Positions 31,644 to 40,771 of a DNA stretch of 64,000 bases are shown one piece after another (position 1 is the first letter of the stretch; the number at the start of each line of letters is the position of its first letter). Location: NCBI RefSeq assembly GCF_030161615.1, contig NZ_BSUN01000001.1:2356001-2420000 (forward strand), read 5' to 3'. Under the pieces are notes generated by a model that was not told where the DNA came from, did not search any database, and worked only from the letters and a program-made list of their open reading frames with translations. This DNA comes from Demequina litorisediminis. GTDB lineage: Bacteria; Actinomycetota; Actinomycetes; Actinomycetales; Demequinaceae. The position numbers and the translations under genes are program-made.

Positions 31644-32568
31644 ATGACGAAGACCCGTACCTACCAGGCCCTTGCCGGCATCGGCATCGGCGCCATCCTG
31701 CTCGCCGGCTGTTCGGCTGGGGATGAGACGGCCGATGCTTCGGCGTCGGCAGACACCGCCACTTCCGCCGCGCCCGAGGCCAGCGGCCAGCCGCAGGCAG
31801 GCGGCGACCAGGGCGACTTCCAGCCCTCCGGCGTGAGCGGCGAGGTCGCGTACGTCGCGGACGGCACTGCGCAGGTGCAGGATGACGACTCGCAGACCGC
31901 GGTGCGCTTCACCGATGACACGACCGTTACCACCGAGGTCGATGTCGCCTTCGCGGACATCGTGACGGGTCAGTGCGTGGTCGCGGTCATCGGCGACGAC
32001 GACATCGCCACGTCGGTGTCGGTGTCCGAAGCCGACGAGGACGGCACGTGCTCCACCGGGTTCGGCGGCATGGGCGGCGAGCGTCCTGAGGGCATGGAGA
32101 TGCCCGACGGTGAGGTGCCCTCCGACATGCCGACCGCGATGCCCGAGGGCATGGAGATGCCCGACGGTGAGGTGCCCACGGACATGCCGACCGCGATGCC
32201 CGAGGGTGGCGACATGTCGCAGGGCGGCTTCGGCGGCTCCTTCGTTTCCGGCACCGTCACCGCGGCCGCCGACGGCACTTTGACTGTCGAGGATTCTGAC
32301 GGCGAGGCCACCGAGGTCGTGACCTCGGACGAAACCACGATCACCGGCACGGAGGAGACCGACACGAGCGCCATCGAGGTGGGGCTGTGCATGACCGCTA
32401 ACGGCGAGTCGGACTCGTCTGGCGGCTATGACGCGACCACCATCGCCCTGTCCGAGGCGACCGACGAGGGCTGCACCAGCGGCTTCGGTGGCGGCGGCAT
32501 GGGGATGGGCGGTCCCGGCGGCGGCATGAGCGACGAGCCTCGAGTCCCTCGATACGGCGGGCGAGTGA
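31644..32568 (+). CDS. DUF5666-type lipoprotein with internal tandem repeat (one indel)
   Basis: Lipobox GIGIGAILLAGC after MTKTRTYQALA. Two DUF5666-like beta domains: SGVSGEVAYVADGTAQVQDD ... FADIVTGQCVVAVIGDD, and SFVSGTVTAAADGTLTVEDS ... AIEVGLCMTANGES, joined by a Met/Glu/Pro-rich stretch containing two 19-residue repeats. Acidic throughout. GAGAGG at 31630-31635 precedes the ATG; an in-frame GTG at 31620 is less likely. An extra C at GAGCCTC 32535-32541 hides the stop: corrected SDELESLDTAGE ends at TGA 32566-32568, overlapping the next ATG. ~307 aa. Presumably an exported accessory of the exporter. Confidence 0.75.
32088..32201 (+). repeat. Two tandem 57-bp repeats in the lipoprotein gene
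   Basis: Units 32088-32144 and 32145-32201, nearly identical, each encoding PEGMEMPDGEVP(S/T)DMPTAM-like 19 residues. In frame, so copy-number change would alter the linker length only. Prone to slippage. Confidence 0.85.
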
Positions 32569-34596
32569 TGGCGCGCTGGGGCTGGCGCATCGCCGTCGTG
32601 CCCGTCGCGGTCGGCGCCGTCGTGGGCGGTGTGACGCTCACGGGTGCCACCGACTCGTCCGCGACGTATCGCACCGCATCGGCCGCCACGGGCGACGTGA
32701 CACAGACCCTGACCACCACCGGCGCTATCGAGTCCGCGAGCCGGTCCGATGTGGGCTTCCAGGTGGATGGCACGGTCGACGCGGTGAACGTGGCCGTGGG
32801 GGACACCGTGGAGGCGGGGGACACCCTCGCCACGCTTGACCTTACGGATCTCGAGGAGGCCGTCACCGAGGCGCAGGAAGCGCTCGCGGACGCGGAGGAG
32901 GTGTTGGCCGACGACCTTGAGGCTCAGGCCGATGACGACTCCGACGACTCCGCCTCCTCGGTGGCGTACCGCGAGTACGAGTCTGGCGACACCGTGACCG
33001 TGATGACGGTCGCCCACACGGTGTCGCAGGAGACCGCCGCGGTGGTCGCGGCGGCGTCGGCATCCGCCTCAACGTCCGTGGAGGACGCCCTTCAGGCGCT
33101 GCTCGACGCGCAGCAGGCGTTGCTCGACCAGTACGACATCGCCCAGGCCGCACTCGAGGCAGCCGACGACGCCTCCGCCTCCGCGCAGGAGATCTGTGCG
33201 GCCTTCACGGCCGCAACCTCCGACTCTGGTGACGCCGGCGACGGAGAAGACACGGGAGAGGGTGACGGCGAGTCGAGTGACGCAGTCACCACCTCCGCCG
33301 ACACCGACGTGGCCGATGCTCTCGTTGCCTGCCAGGAGGCGACGGAGGCCGCGCTTGAGGCGTCTCAGACCTCGATCGACGAGCAGGCGACGCTGATGGA
33401 GCGTGCCACCGACGTGGATACCGCGCTCGCGGCCTACCAGCAGGCGGTGGCCGATGCCGCCGACTCCGGGGATGGCACCGATGGCACCGACGGTGGCGAT
33501 GGCACGGACGGCGGCGGCACCGATGCGCCGACGGATGGCGGTGACGGCGGTGACGGCACGGACGATGGCGACCAGGGAACCGACGGCGGCGACATGTCTA
33601 CTGGCGGTGACCAGGGCAGCGACGGCGGCGATCAGCCCACCGACGGTGATCAGTCCACGGGCGGCGATCAGCCCACCGACGGTGATCAGTCCACGGGTGG
33701 CGATCTGCCGGCCGGTGGCGACCAGGGAACCTACGGCGCGGACGCCTCGGGCGAGGTGCCGTCCGGCGGCAGCGCGTCCGGGGGTGCTTCGGGAATGGAG
33801 ACGTCGGTGCCCACCGCCGCGGACATCCTCGCGGACAAGGCAGACATCACCGCCGCGGAGGCGGACCTCGAGGTCGCTCAGCAGCAGGCTCGAATACGCG
33901 TCACTCACCGCTCCCGTCGCGGGTGAGGTCGTGGCCGTTGGCCTCGCCGCGGGAGACAGCGTGACCGCGGGCGATACGGCCGCCGTCATCACACTGGTCG
34001 CGGACAACGCCTACGTCGTCAACCTGTCGGTCAGCCTGACCGAGGCTCAGTTGCTCGCCGTGGGACAGGACGCGGAACTGACAATCACCAGCACCGGCGA
34101 GGTGGTGGCGGGCTCCGTCGCGAGCGTGTCGAACGTGAACTCGGGCAACGCCTACCAGCAGTCCTACGCAGTGAGCATCGCGATCCCTGACCCCGGCTTC
34201 GACATCCGCATCGGCGCCGCGACCAGGATGACCATCACGGTGGCTGCGTCCACCGGTGTGCTCGTGGTGCCTACCTCGGCCATCACCGATGCGGCAGGCG
34301 ACGCGACGGTGCAGGTGGTGGGCGCGGACGGCGCCGCGACGGAAACCCCGATCGTGACGGGCGCCATCGGCACCGAGTACACCGAAGTCACCTCGGGGAT
34401 TGAGGAAGGCGCGGACGTGGTGCTCGCCGATCTCACTCAGGAGGTGACGACGGAGGACGAGGAGTCGGAGACGAGCGGCCTGCTCGGCGGGCTCGATTCA
34501 GAATCCGAGGACTCGGGCGAGTTCGAAATGCCCGAGGGCTTCAGCCCGCCCAGCGGTGGCGGCGGGGACTTCCAGCCTCCCACCATGAACGGGTAG
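32568..34596 (+). CDS. Second membrane-fusion protein of the exporter, with long low-complexity insert (one indel)
   Basis: N-terminal anchor RWGWRIAVVPVAVGAVVGGV; lipoyl-half RSDVGFQVDGTVDAVNVAV/GDTVEAGDTLATLDL; Ala-rich coiled coil in several segments; then ~130 residues of Gly/Asp/Thr/Gln (DGTDGTDGGDGTDGGGTDAP-type), then a second coiled-coil return (DITAAEADLEVAQQQ), lipoyl half YASLTAPVAGEVVAVGLAAG, and beta-barrel domains ending GEFEMPEGFSPPSGGGGDFQ. An extra G at CAGGCTC 33885-33891 breaks the frame. Corrected length is ~675 aa, long for the family. ATG overlaps the lipoprotein stop. A second adaptor in one operon is unusual. Confidence 0.82.
33625..33696 (+). repeat. Two tandem 36-bp repeats encoding a Gly/Asp/Gln/Thr stretch
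   Basis: Units 33625-33660 and 33661-33696, identical as read, within the low-complexity insert of the second membrane-fusion protein. In frame (12 codons each). Confidence 0.85.
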
Positions 34597-34625
34597 GCCC
34601 CGTCCTTGCGCCCCGAGGTGCCCGG

Positions 34626-34631
34626 TAGGCT
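34626..34631 (+). promoter_or_regulatory. -10 hexamer of leaderless type upstream of dapB
   Basis: TAGGCT ending 7 nt before the dapB ATG at 34639. No ribosome-binding site between. Confidence 0.5.
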
Positions 34632-34638
34632 CGTCGAC

Positions 34639-35383
<745 letters not shown>

Positions 35384-35843
35384 ATGGGGATCTTCCGCAA
35401 GCCGGCGTTCCTCGCGGCCGTCGCGATGACGGTGCTGCTGAGCCTCTATCTGGTCTTCGTGGCGCAGTACGCCTTCGCGTTCCTTGCCGCCGAGTCGTGG
35501 GCCGCGAGGGCGCTTGGTGCTGCGCTCCTTGTCCTTCCGGCCATCGGCGCCTGGTACGTCATCGTCGAATGGCGGCTGGGAACCACGGTGCAGCGCATGG
35601 CCGACCAGTTGGAGGCCGAGGGCGGGCTGCCGCTGCACGACGGTGAGAGGCTGCCGAACGGGCAGGCTCACGGAGGACGCGGCGCAGGCCATTTTCGACA
35701 ATGCGCGGGCGCAGGCGGAACTCAATGCGGGGGACTGGCGAGCCTGGTTCACCGTCGCGTGGGCGTACGACGCCAACAAGGACCGGTCGATGGCTCGGCG
35801 TTCACTGCGCCACGCTGCGGAACTGTTCCGCGCCCAGCGATAG
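35384..35843 (+). CDS. Small two-helix membrane protein, function unknown (one indel)
   Basis: Starts immediately after the dapB stop (ATG 35384), so translation is coupled. Two predicted membrane helices: FLAAVAMTVLLSLYLVFVAQ and ALGAALLVLPAIGAWYVIVE, followed by a cytoplasmic, charged tail with a TPR-like helical look (EDAAQAIFDNARAQAELNAG, WRAWFTVAWAYDANKDRSMA). An extra G at CAGGCTC 35663-35669 breaks the frame; CAGCTC gives LPNGQLTEDAAQ. 152 aa after correction. Proteins of this type sit next to dapB in several actinobacteria; no function can be assigned. Confidence 0.7.
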
Positions 35844-35853
35844 GGCACGCCCG

Positions 35854-36345
35854 CTACTGACCGAGGTCGGCGCGCCACATCGGCTCGGCCATCTCGCCAC
35901 CGGGGCCATCCATGCCGCGGCGAATCCCGCCCTCGGCGAAGCCAGCCGACGTCAGGAACGCCTCGCGCACGGTGTCGCCCTCGATCGCCCAGGTGCGCAC
36001 GGGCGAGGTGCCGAGGATGCGTAGTGTGTCGACGCACGCGGCGAGCAGGCGGGAGCCGTGCCCGTAGCGACGGTGCTCGGGTGCGACCTCGAGAGCGATG
36101 ATCTCGCCCTGCGCGAGCGCGGCGAAGCCCACGACGTGAGGGCCGTCTGTCGCCACAAACATGCGGTGCTCGCGCGAGGGGGAGCCTCGATCGCGGAGCC
36201 CCACTGCGCGACGATCTGGTCGCGGGGAAGGTCGGCCACCGCATCGACACCCAGGGTGGTGCGCCACGCCGCGAGCCTGGATGTCGGCGATCGCCTCCTC
36301 GTCACCGGGGACGGCGGGGCGGGCGGAGACATCGGCGGTAGGCAT
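35854..36345 (-). CDS. GNAT acetyltransferase (two indel sites)
   Basis: Single GNAT domain. C-terminal half gives FAALAQGEIIALEVAPEHRRYGHGSRLLAACVDTL, the acetyl-CoA pyrophosphate loop (R-R-Y-G-H-G), and REAFLTSAGFAEGG. The middle is out of frame in the raw sequence: one extra base at GAGCCTG 36273-36279 (plus strand) and two around GAGCCTC 36182-36188 with an adjacent C-run; between them the third frame reads LAAWRTTLGVDAVADLPRDQ. Net +3; corrected ~162 aa. Convergent with the small membrane protein. Substrate unknown. Confidence 0.75.
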   Translation of the reverse strand: MPTADVSARPAVPGDEEAIADIQARGVAHHPGCRCGGRPSPRPDRRAVGLRDRGSPSREHRMFVATDGPHVVGFAALAQGEIIALEVAPEHRRYGHGSRLLAACVDTLRILGTSPVRTWAIEGDTVREAFLTSAGFAEGGIRRGMDGPGGEMAEPMWRADLGQ

Positions 36346-36352
36346 GGAGTCA

Positions 36353-36358
36353 AGCGTA
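36353..36358 (-). promoter_or_regulatory. -10 hexamer of leaderless type before the GNAT gene
   Basis: On the minus strand TACGCT ends 7 nt before the ATG at 36345, matching the leaderless spacing. Confidence 0.4.
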
Positions 36359-36375
36359 GACGCGCCGCGCAGCCC

Positions 36376-36699
36376 TCAGCCCCAGCCGAGCAGCCGCAGG
36401 CCCGCGGCGACCGCGGCCGCAGCGATCACCACGACGATGAAGGGCGCACGCCTCCACAGCAGGACCGCCGCGACTGCCACGGCCGCGACCCGTGCATCGA
36501 GCACGATCGCCGAGCCGGAGCCGAATGCCTGTGTCGCGAACAGCGCCGCCAAGAGTCCCACGGTGACGAACCCCGAGACGCGATGCACGCGGGGGTTCTC
36601 CAGCCACGCCTCGGGCACCACGTGGCCCGCGTACTTGGTGAGGAAGGCGAGTGCCGCCGCGGCGACGACGGCGACCCACGTCCACGCGTAGGGCGTCAC
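36376..36699 (-). CDS. azlD: AzlD-family branched-chain amino acid exporter subunit
   Basis: 107-aa hydrophobic protein: MTPYAWTWVAVVAAAALAFL, TKYAGHVVPEAWLENPRVHR, VTVGLLAALFATQAF, and two more helices. Size and four-helix profile fit AzlD, the small partner of AzlC. The GTG start at 36699 overlaps the azlC stop (GTGA on the minus strand), so the two are coupled. Together AzlCD-type pairs export branched-chain amino acids or analogues (BrnFE in corynebacteria). Uninterrupted. Confidence 0.85.
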   Translation of the reverse strand: MTPYAWTWVAVVAAAALAFLTKYAGHVVPEAWLENPRVHRVSGFVTVGLLAALFATQAFGSGSAIVLDARVAAVAVAAVLLWRRAPFIVVVIAAAAVAAGLRLLGWG

Positions 36700-37388
36700 T
36701 GGGGCACCTCCTCGCCTGGGGCGCGCCAGCCGGCGGCGATCGCGACGGCCGCCGCGGCGAGGATGGGCAGCCCCGCGGGCAGCAGGGGAGTGAGGGCAAG
36801 GGCCACCACGGCCGATGCCGCTGCCACCGCCTGCGCGCGCCTGCTTGCCAGGCGCGGCCACAGCAGGCCAAGGAACGCGGCGGCAGCGGCGGCGTCGAGG
36901 CCCCAGTCGGTGGGGTCGCCGATCGCGGAGCCCAGGAGCGCGCCCGCCAGGGTGATGGCGTTCCAGGCGACGAAGACGCCAAGCCCCGTCCACCAGAAGG
37001 CGACCCGACGAGCGGCGACGTCTTCGGCGGGCTGGGCGAGTGCGACGGCCGTCGACTCATCGATGGTGACCTGGGCGGCGGCCGCCCGGGTGAGCGGGCG
37101 CATCGGCCGCATGAAGGGCGCGAGCGCGATGCCGTAGAAGCCGTTGCGCACTCCCAGGAGGGTCGACGTCGCGACCGCAGCCGCGCCGGAGCCGCCGCCT
37201 GCGATCACGCCGATGAACGCGAACTGGGATCCGCCCGAGAACAACAGCAAGCCGAGCGCCATGGTCTGCCACACGTCGAGGCCGGCCGCCACCGACAGGG
37301 CGCCGAAGGCGAGGCCGTACGCGCCGGTCGCGAGCGAGACCGACACGGCCTGCTGGCGGGTGGCGTCGAGGCGGGGCATGCTCGGCAT
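36696..37388 (-). CDS. azlC: AzlC-family branched-chain amino acid exporter subunit
   Basis: 230-aa membrane protein. AzlC hallmarks: LATGAYGLAFGALSVAAGLD, LLFSGGSQFAFIGVIAGGGS, LLGVRNGFYGIALAPFM, and VTIDESTAVALAQ. About seven helices. Uninterrupted. On the minus strand CACAAT lies 7 nt before the ATG at 37388 and may be its -10. Encoded just ahead of azlD. Confidence 0.9.
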   Translation of the reverse strand: MPSMPRLDATRQQAVSVSLATGAYGLAFGALSVAAGLDVWQTMALGLLLFSGGSQFAFIGVIAGGGSGAAAVATSTLLGVRNGFYGIALAPFMRPMRPLTRAAAAQVTIDESTAVALAQPAEDVAARRVAFWWTGLGVFVAWNAITLAGALLGSAIGDPTDWGLDAAAAAAFLGLLWPRLASRRAQAVAAASAVVALALTPLLPAGLPILAAAAVAIAAGWRAPGEEVPQ

Positions 37389-37450
37389 TGTGGCAGGCAG
37401 TCAGCGTCCCAGGAGGCGTTCAGCGCCCGAATCCACAGACAATTGGGCAG

Positions 37451-38047
37451 TCAACGACTCGTGGGGCGCGGCCAGGACGCGAGGGGCTCACGCGTGAGGG
37501 TCGCGGCATCGGCCACCCACTCGACGGCGGGCGCCATCTCTCCCGCGTCGAAGCACTCCTTGCCGCCGAGGTCGCGCTGCGTGTAGCCGAGTCGGCGCGG
37601 GATCGCTGCGCTGCGGGCGTTCGTGGGGGCATGGCCGATGGTCACTACCTCGGCGCCTGCCACCTCGAGCGCGACGAGCGTGAGGGCCGCAGCCGCCTCG
37701 GTCGCGAGCCCCGTGTCCTCGTGCGCGGCGTCGATCCAGTACCCGATCTCCAGGCCGTCGGGGTCGGTGCGGGCATGAAACCCCGTGCCGCCCACGAGCG
37801 CGCCGGCGGCGTCGAACATGCCCATCGTGAACTCCGTCCCGGCCGCGGTCTTCGCGGCCTCGCCCGCGATCCACTCGCGGCGCTGCTCCACGGTCTGCGG
37901 CTCGAAGCGCGTCCACTCCATGTACGGGCTCAGGTGGTCGAGGTTGCGAGGGATGACGTCGACGAGTTGCTCGGCATCGGCCGCCACGTACGGCCGCAGC
38001 ACCAGGCGCGCGGTCTCGACGCGGGAGGGGACGCGCCAGGAAGTCAT
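37451..38047 (-). CDS. GNAT acetyltransferase, RimJ/RimL-like
   Basis: VETARLVLRPYVAADAEQLV is the typical N-terminal strand of ribosomal-protein/antibiotic GNATs, then IGYWIDAAHEDTGLATEAAA (acetyl-CoA loop) and GHAPTNARSAAIPRRLGYTQ. Start ATG at 38047 overlaps the folA stop (ATGA), so it is the last gene of thyA-folA-GNAT on this strand. 198 aa, uninterrupted. Substrate unknown. Confidence 0.85.
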   Translation of the reverse strand: MTSWRVPSRVETARLVLRPYVAADAEQLVDVIPRNLDHLSPYMEWTRFEPQTVEQRREWIAGEAAKTAAGTEFTMGMFDAAGALVGGTGFHARTDPDGLEIGYWIDAAHEDTGLATEAAAALTLVALEVAGAEVVTIGHAPTNARSAAIPRRLGYTQRDLGGKECFDAGEMAPAVEWVADAATLTREPLASWPRPTSR

Positions 38048-38562
38048 CGCCGTGACTTCCGCGCGTAGGTGAGGAAGCGGTGGCGGGGGCCGGTGGCGGA
38101 GTCGCGCCAGCCGGAGTCCTTGACTTGCTCCCACATCGCAGGGTCCACGGCGGGGGCAAACGTGTCGCCGTCCACCTTGAGATCGATCTCGGTAACTTCG
38201 AGCCGGTCCACTGCCTCGAGCGCGGCGCCGTAGATGCGGCCGCCGCCGATCACCCACACCTCGCCGTTCGGCGTCAGGCGAGCGGCGGTCTCAAGGGCCG
38301 CCGCGAGCGAGCCGACCACGGCATCGGCCCCTGGCAGTGACGAGGCGGACGTGACGACTACGTTGACGCGGCCGGGCAGCGGCCTGAACTTCTCGGGGAA
38401 TGACTCCCATGTGCGCCTGCCCATGACCACGGCCCCGCCGCGGGTGAGCGACGAGAAGCGCCCCAGGTCCTCCGGGAGGTGCCAGGGCATGTCGCCGCCG
38501 GCGCCGATCACAGGGCGGCCGTCGCCGTCGCGTGCCTGCGCCCAGATCGCGGTGATCGCCAT
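38044..38562 (-). CDS. folA: Dihydrofolate reductase
   Basis: Reduces dihydrofolate produced by ThyA. 172 aa, uninterrupted. Conserved: IWAQARDGDGRPVIGAGGDM, PWHLPEDLGRFSSLT, VVMGRRTWESFP, PLPGRVNVVVTS and VIGGGRIYGAAL; the catalytic acidic residue is Asp/Glu in the PWHLPEDL segment. Overlaps the thyA stop by one base and the next gene by ATGA. Confidence 0.96.
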   Translation of the reverse strand: MAITAIWAQARDGDGRPVIGAGGDMPWHLPEDLGRFSSLTRGGAVVMGRRTWESFPEKFRPLPGRVNVVVTSASSLPGADAVVGSLAAALETAARLTPNGEVWVIGGGRIYGAALEAVDRLEVTEIDLKVDGDTFAPAVDPAMWEQVKDSGWRDSATGPRHRFLTYARKSRR

Positions 38563-39367
38563 CAGACGGCGACCGGCGCCTTGATGCCGGGGTGGTGCTG
38601 GTAGCCCTCGATCACCACGTCGTCGATGTCGTAGTCGAACAGCGAGTCCTTGGCCGGAAGCCGCAGCGTCGGGTACGGGTACGGCTCGCGGCTGGTGCAG
38701 GCTCGACCTGCTCGAGGTGGTTGCCGTAGATGTGGCAGTCGCCGCCGGTCCACACGAAGTCGCCCACCTCGAGCCCCGTCTGCGTGGCGATCATGTGGGT
38801 GAGCAGCGCGTACGACGCGATGTTGAACGGTACGCCGAGGAACAGGTCGGCGGAGCGTTGATAGAGCCTGGCACGAGAGCTTGCCGTCGGCCACATAAAA
38901 CTGGAACATCGCGTGGCATGGAGGCAGTGCCATCTCGTCCACCAGCGCGGGGTTCCAGGCGGAGACGATGTGGCGTCGGGAGTCGGGGTTGGTCCTGATC
39001 GACTCGATGACCTGCGCGATCTGGTCGACGTGCGTACCGTCCGGCGCAGGCCACGACCGCCACTGGTAGCCGTAGACGGGGCCCAGGCTCGCCGTCGGCG
39101 TCGGCCCACTCGTCCCAGATCGAGATGCCGCGCTCCTGCAGCCACCGCACGTTGGTGTCGCCGCGCAGGAACCACAGCAGGCTCACCCACGACCGACCTC
39201 ACGTGCACGCGCTTGGTGGTGATGAGAGGGAACCCCTGCGAGAGGTCGTAGCGCAACTGGCGGCCGAACACGGACAGGGTCCCCGTTCCCGTGCGGTCGT
39301 CCTTGCGGGTGCCGGTGGCGAGCACGTCGCGCAGCAGGTCCTCGTACGGGGTGGGGATCGCGGCCAT
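38562..39367 (-). CDS. thyA: Thymidylate synthase (four indel sites)
   Basis: Converts dUMP to dTMP using methylene-THF. Starts at ATG 39367 ([20 protein letters not shown]). Conserved [40 protein letters not shown], the catalytic Cys in [47 protein letters not shown]. Indels on the plus strand: extra base at CAGGCTC 39178-39184, CAGGCTC 39084-39090 and GAGCCTG 38864-38870; a garbled stretch 38688-38704 where two AGCT sites sit close together (ELQLSREPYP expected). Net +2; corrected 267 aa. Confidence 0.94.
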
Positions 39368-39373
39368 GGCCAC

Positions 39374-39379
39374 AGGGTA
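39374..39379 (-). promoter_or_regulatory. -10 hexamer of leaderless type upstream of thyA
   Basis: Minus-strand TACCCT ends 6 nt before the ATG at 39367; no ribosome-binding site. Confidence 0.4.
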
Positions 39380-39472
39380 CGCCGGGCCGATGCCGGGGCA
39401 GGGACGCCTGGCGGGCGCGGCTCTGGTGCGGTTGACTGGCTGCACGGCACCGATGCGCGAGGGAGAGTGGAC

Positions 39473-39814
39473 ATGTTCAAGGTGGTTGACCTGGAGACGC
39501 TCGTCGACGAGCAGGCGGCTCTCGCGTACGAGGCCTCGAGCGGGCGGCACTCCGTGACGTTGAAGGGCGACCACCACGAAGACCTGCGCCAGACCCTCAT
39601 CGCCATCGCGGGCGGCAACGCGCTCCATGAGCACGACAGCCCCGGGGAGGCCACCCTTCAGGTGCTGCGCGGCGAGATCACCTTCACCGTGGGGGAGGGG
39701 CAGATGGCGCTCGGGGCGGGCGATCTACTCGTGATTCCGCCCGCGCGCCACGGCGTTCAGGCGGTCACCGACTGCGCGCTGCTGCTGACCGTCGCCACCC
39801 GCGGAGAGCGCTGA
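39473..39814 (+). CDS. Small cupin-domain protein
   Basis: 113 aa, single cupin fold: metal-binding motif 1 GGNALHEHDSPGEATLQVLRG (H-x-H ... E) and motif 2 ALGAGDLLVIPPARHGVQAV (P ... H). GGGAGAG precedes the ATG at 39473; upstream in-frame codons extend into the thyA promoter region and are unlikely. Function cannot be assigned from sequence; such stand-alone cupins are often sensors or small isomerases. Uninterrupted. Confidence 0.8.
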   Translation: MFKVVDLETLVDEQAALAYEASSGRHSVTLKGDHHEDLRQTLIAIAGGNALHEHDSPGEATLQVLRGEITFTVGEGQMALGAGDLLVIPPARHGVQAVTDCALLLTVATRGER

Positions 39815-39855
39815 CGCACACCCCGGCATCGGCCGTCTGGGAGCGCCGGACACGA

Positions 39856-39861
39856 TAGGTT
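39856..39861 (+). promoter_or_regulatory. -10 hexamer of leaderless type upstream of dapA
   Basis: TAGGTT ending 7 nt before the dapA ATG at 39869; no ribosome-binding site. Confidence 0.5.
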
Positions 39862-39868
39862 TGGCCCC

Positions 39869-40763
39869 ATGACGACCTCGCGCCCGTTCGGGACGGTGCT
39901 CACCGCCATGGTGACGCCCATGCATGCCGATGGAACCCTCGACATCGACGGCGCGGTCACCCTGGCGAAGCACCTCGTGGAGCACGGGTCGGACGGCCTG
40001 GTGATCTCCGGCACCACGGGCGAGGCGCCCACGACTCACGCCCCCGAGAAGGCCGAGTTGACGGCCGCGCTCGTCGAGGCCGTGGGTGGCAGGGCCACCC
40101 TCATCGCCGGTGCGGGCTCCAATGACACCGCGCACGCGGTGATGATGGCCGAGCAGGCCGCGGAGGCCGGCGTCAACGGTGTCCTCGCGCTCGTGCCGTA
40201 CTACTCGAAGCCCTCTCAGAAGGGCATCGTCGCGCACCTCTCTGCCATCGCAGGCGCGACGGACCTCCCGGTGATGTTGTACGACATCCCGGGCCGCACG
40301 GGCGTCGCCCTGAGCGATGAGTCGTTCGACTCACTTGCGCAAATTGAGACGATCGTCGCCAACAAGGACGCCACCGGTGACGTCGCCGCCGCGAAGGACC
40401 GCATTGCCCGCACCGGCCTCGCCTGGTACTCGGGCGATGACCCGCTGACCCTTGAGTTCCTGCGTGAGGGCGCCGCGGGCGTCGTCTCCGTGAGCGCACA
40501 CGTCGCGGGCGAGCGGATCGCCGCCATGATCGCCGCGCATGACGCGGGTGACACCGCGACCGCCGACCGTCTCCACGAGGAGCCTGCTCCCCGTGCACGA
40601 CGCCATCTTTTCCGGCCCCGGGGCCGCCAACGCCAAGGCTGCGATGCAGTTGCTCGGCGTCATCCCGGGGCGCCACATGCGCCTGCCGCTGCTGCCGCTT
40701 GACGACGACGAGTACGCCTCGCTCGGGTCCGCGCTGCGCGCCGCAGGCGTGCCCATCCCCTAA
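39869..40763 (+). CDS. dapA: 4-hydroxy-tetrahydrodipicolinate synthase (one indel)
   Basis: Condenses pyruvate and aspartate semialdehyde, first step of DAP/lysine synthesis. Conserved FGTVLTAMVTPMHADGTLDI, VISGTTGEAPTTHAPEK (GTTGE pyruvate loop), VPYYSKPSQKGIVAHL, MLYDIPGRTGVAL (catalytic Tyr), IVANKDATGD (Schiff-base Lys). An extra C at GAGCCTG 40580-40586 breaks the frame (LHEELLPVHDAIFSG expected). Corrected length is 297 aa. Eight bases separate it from the RNase J gene, so the two form an operon, a conserved actinobacterial arrangement. Confidence 0.96.
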
Positions 40764-40771
40764 GGAGTGAC

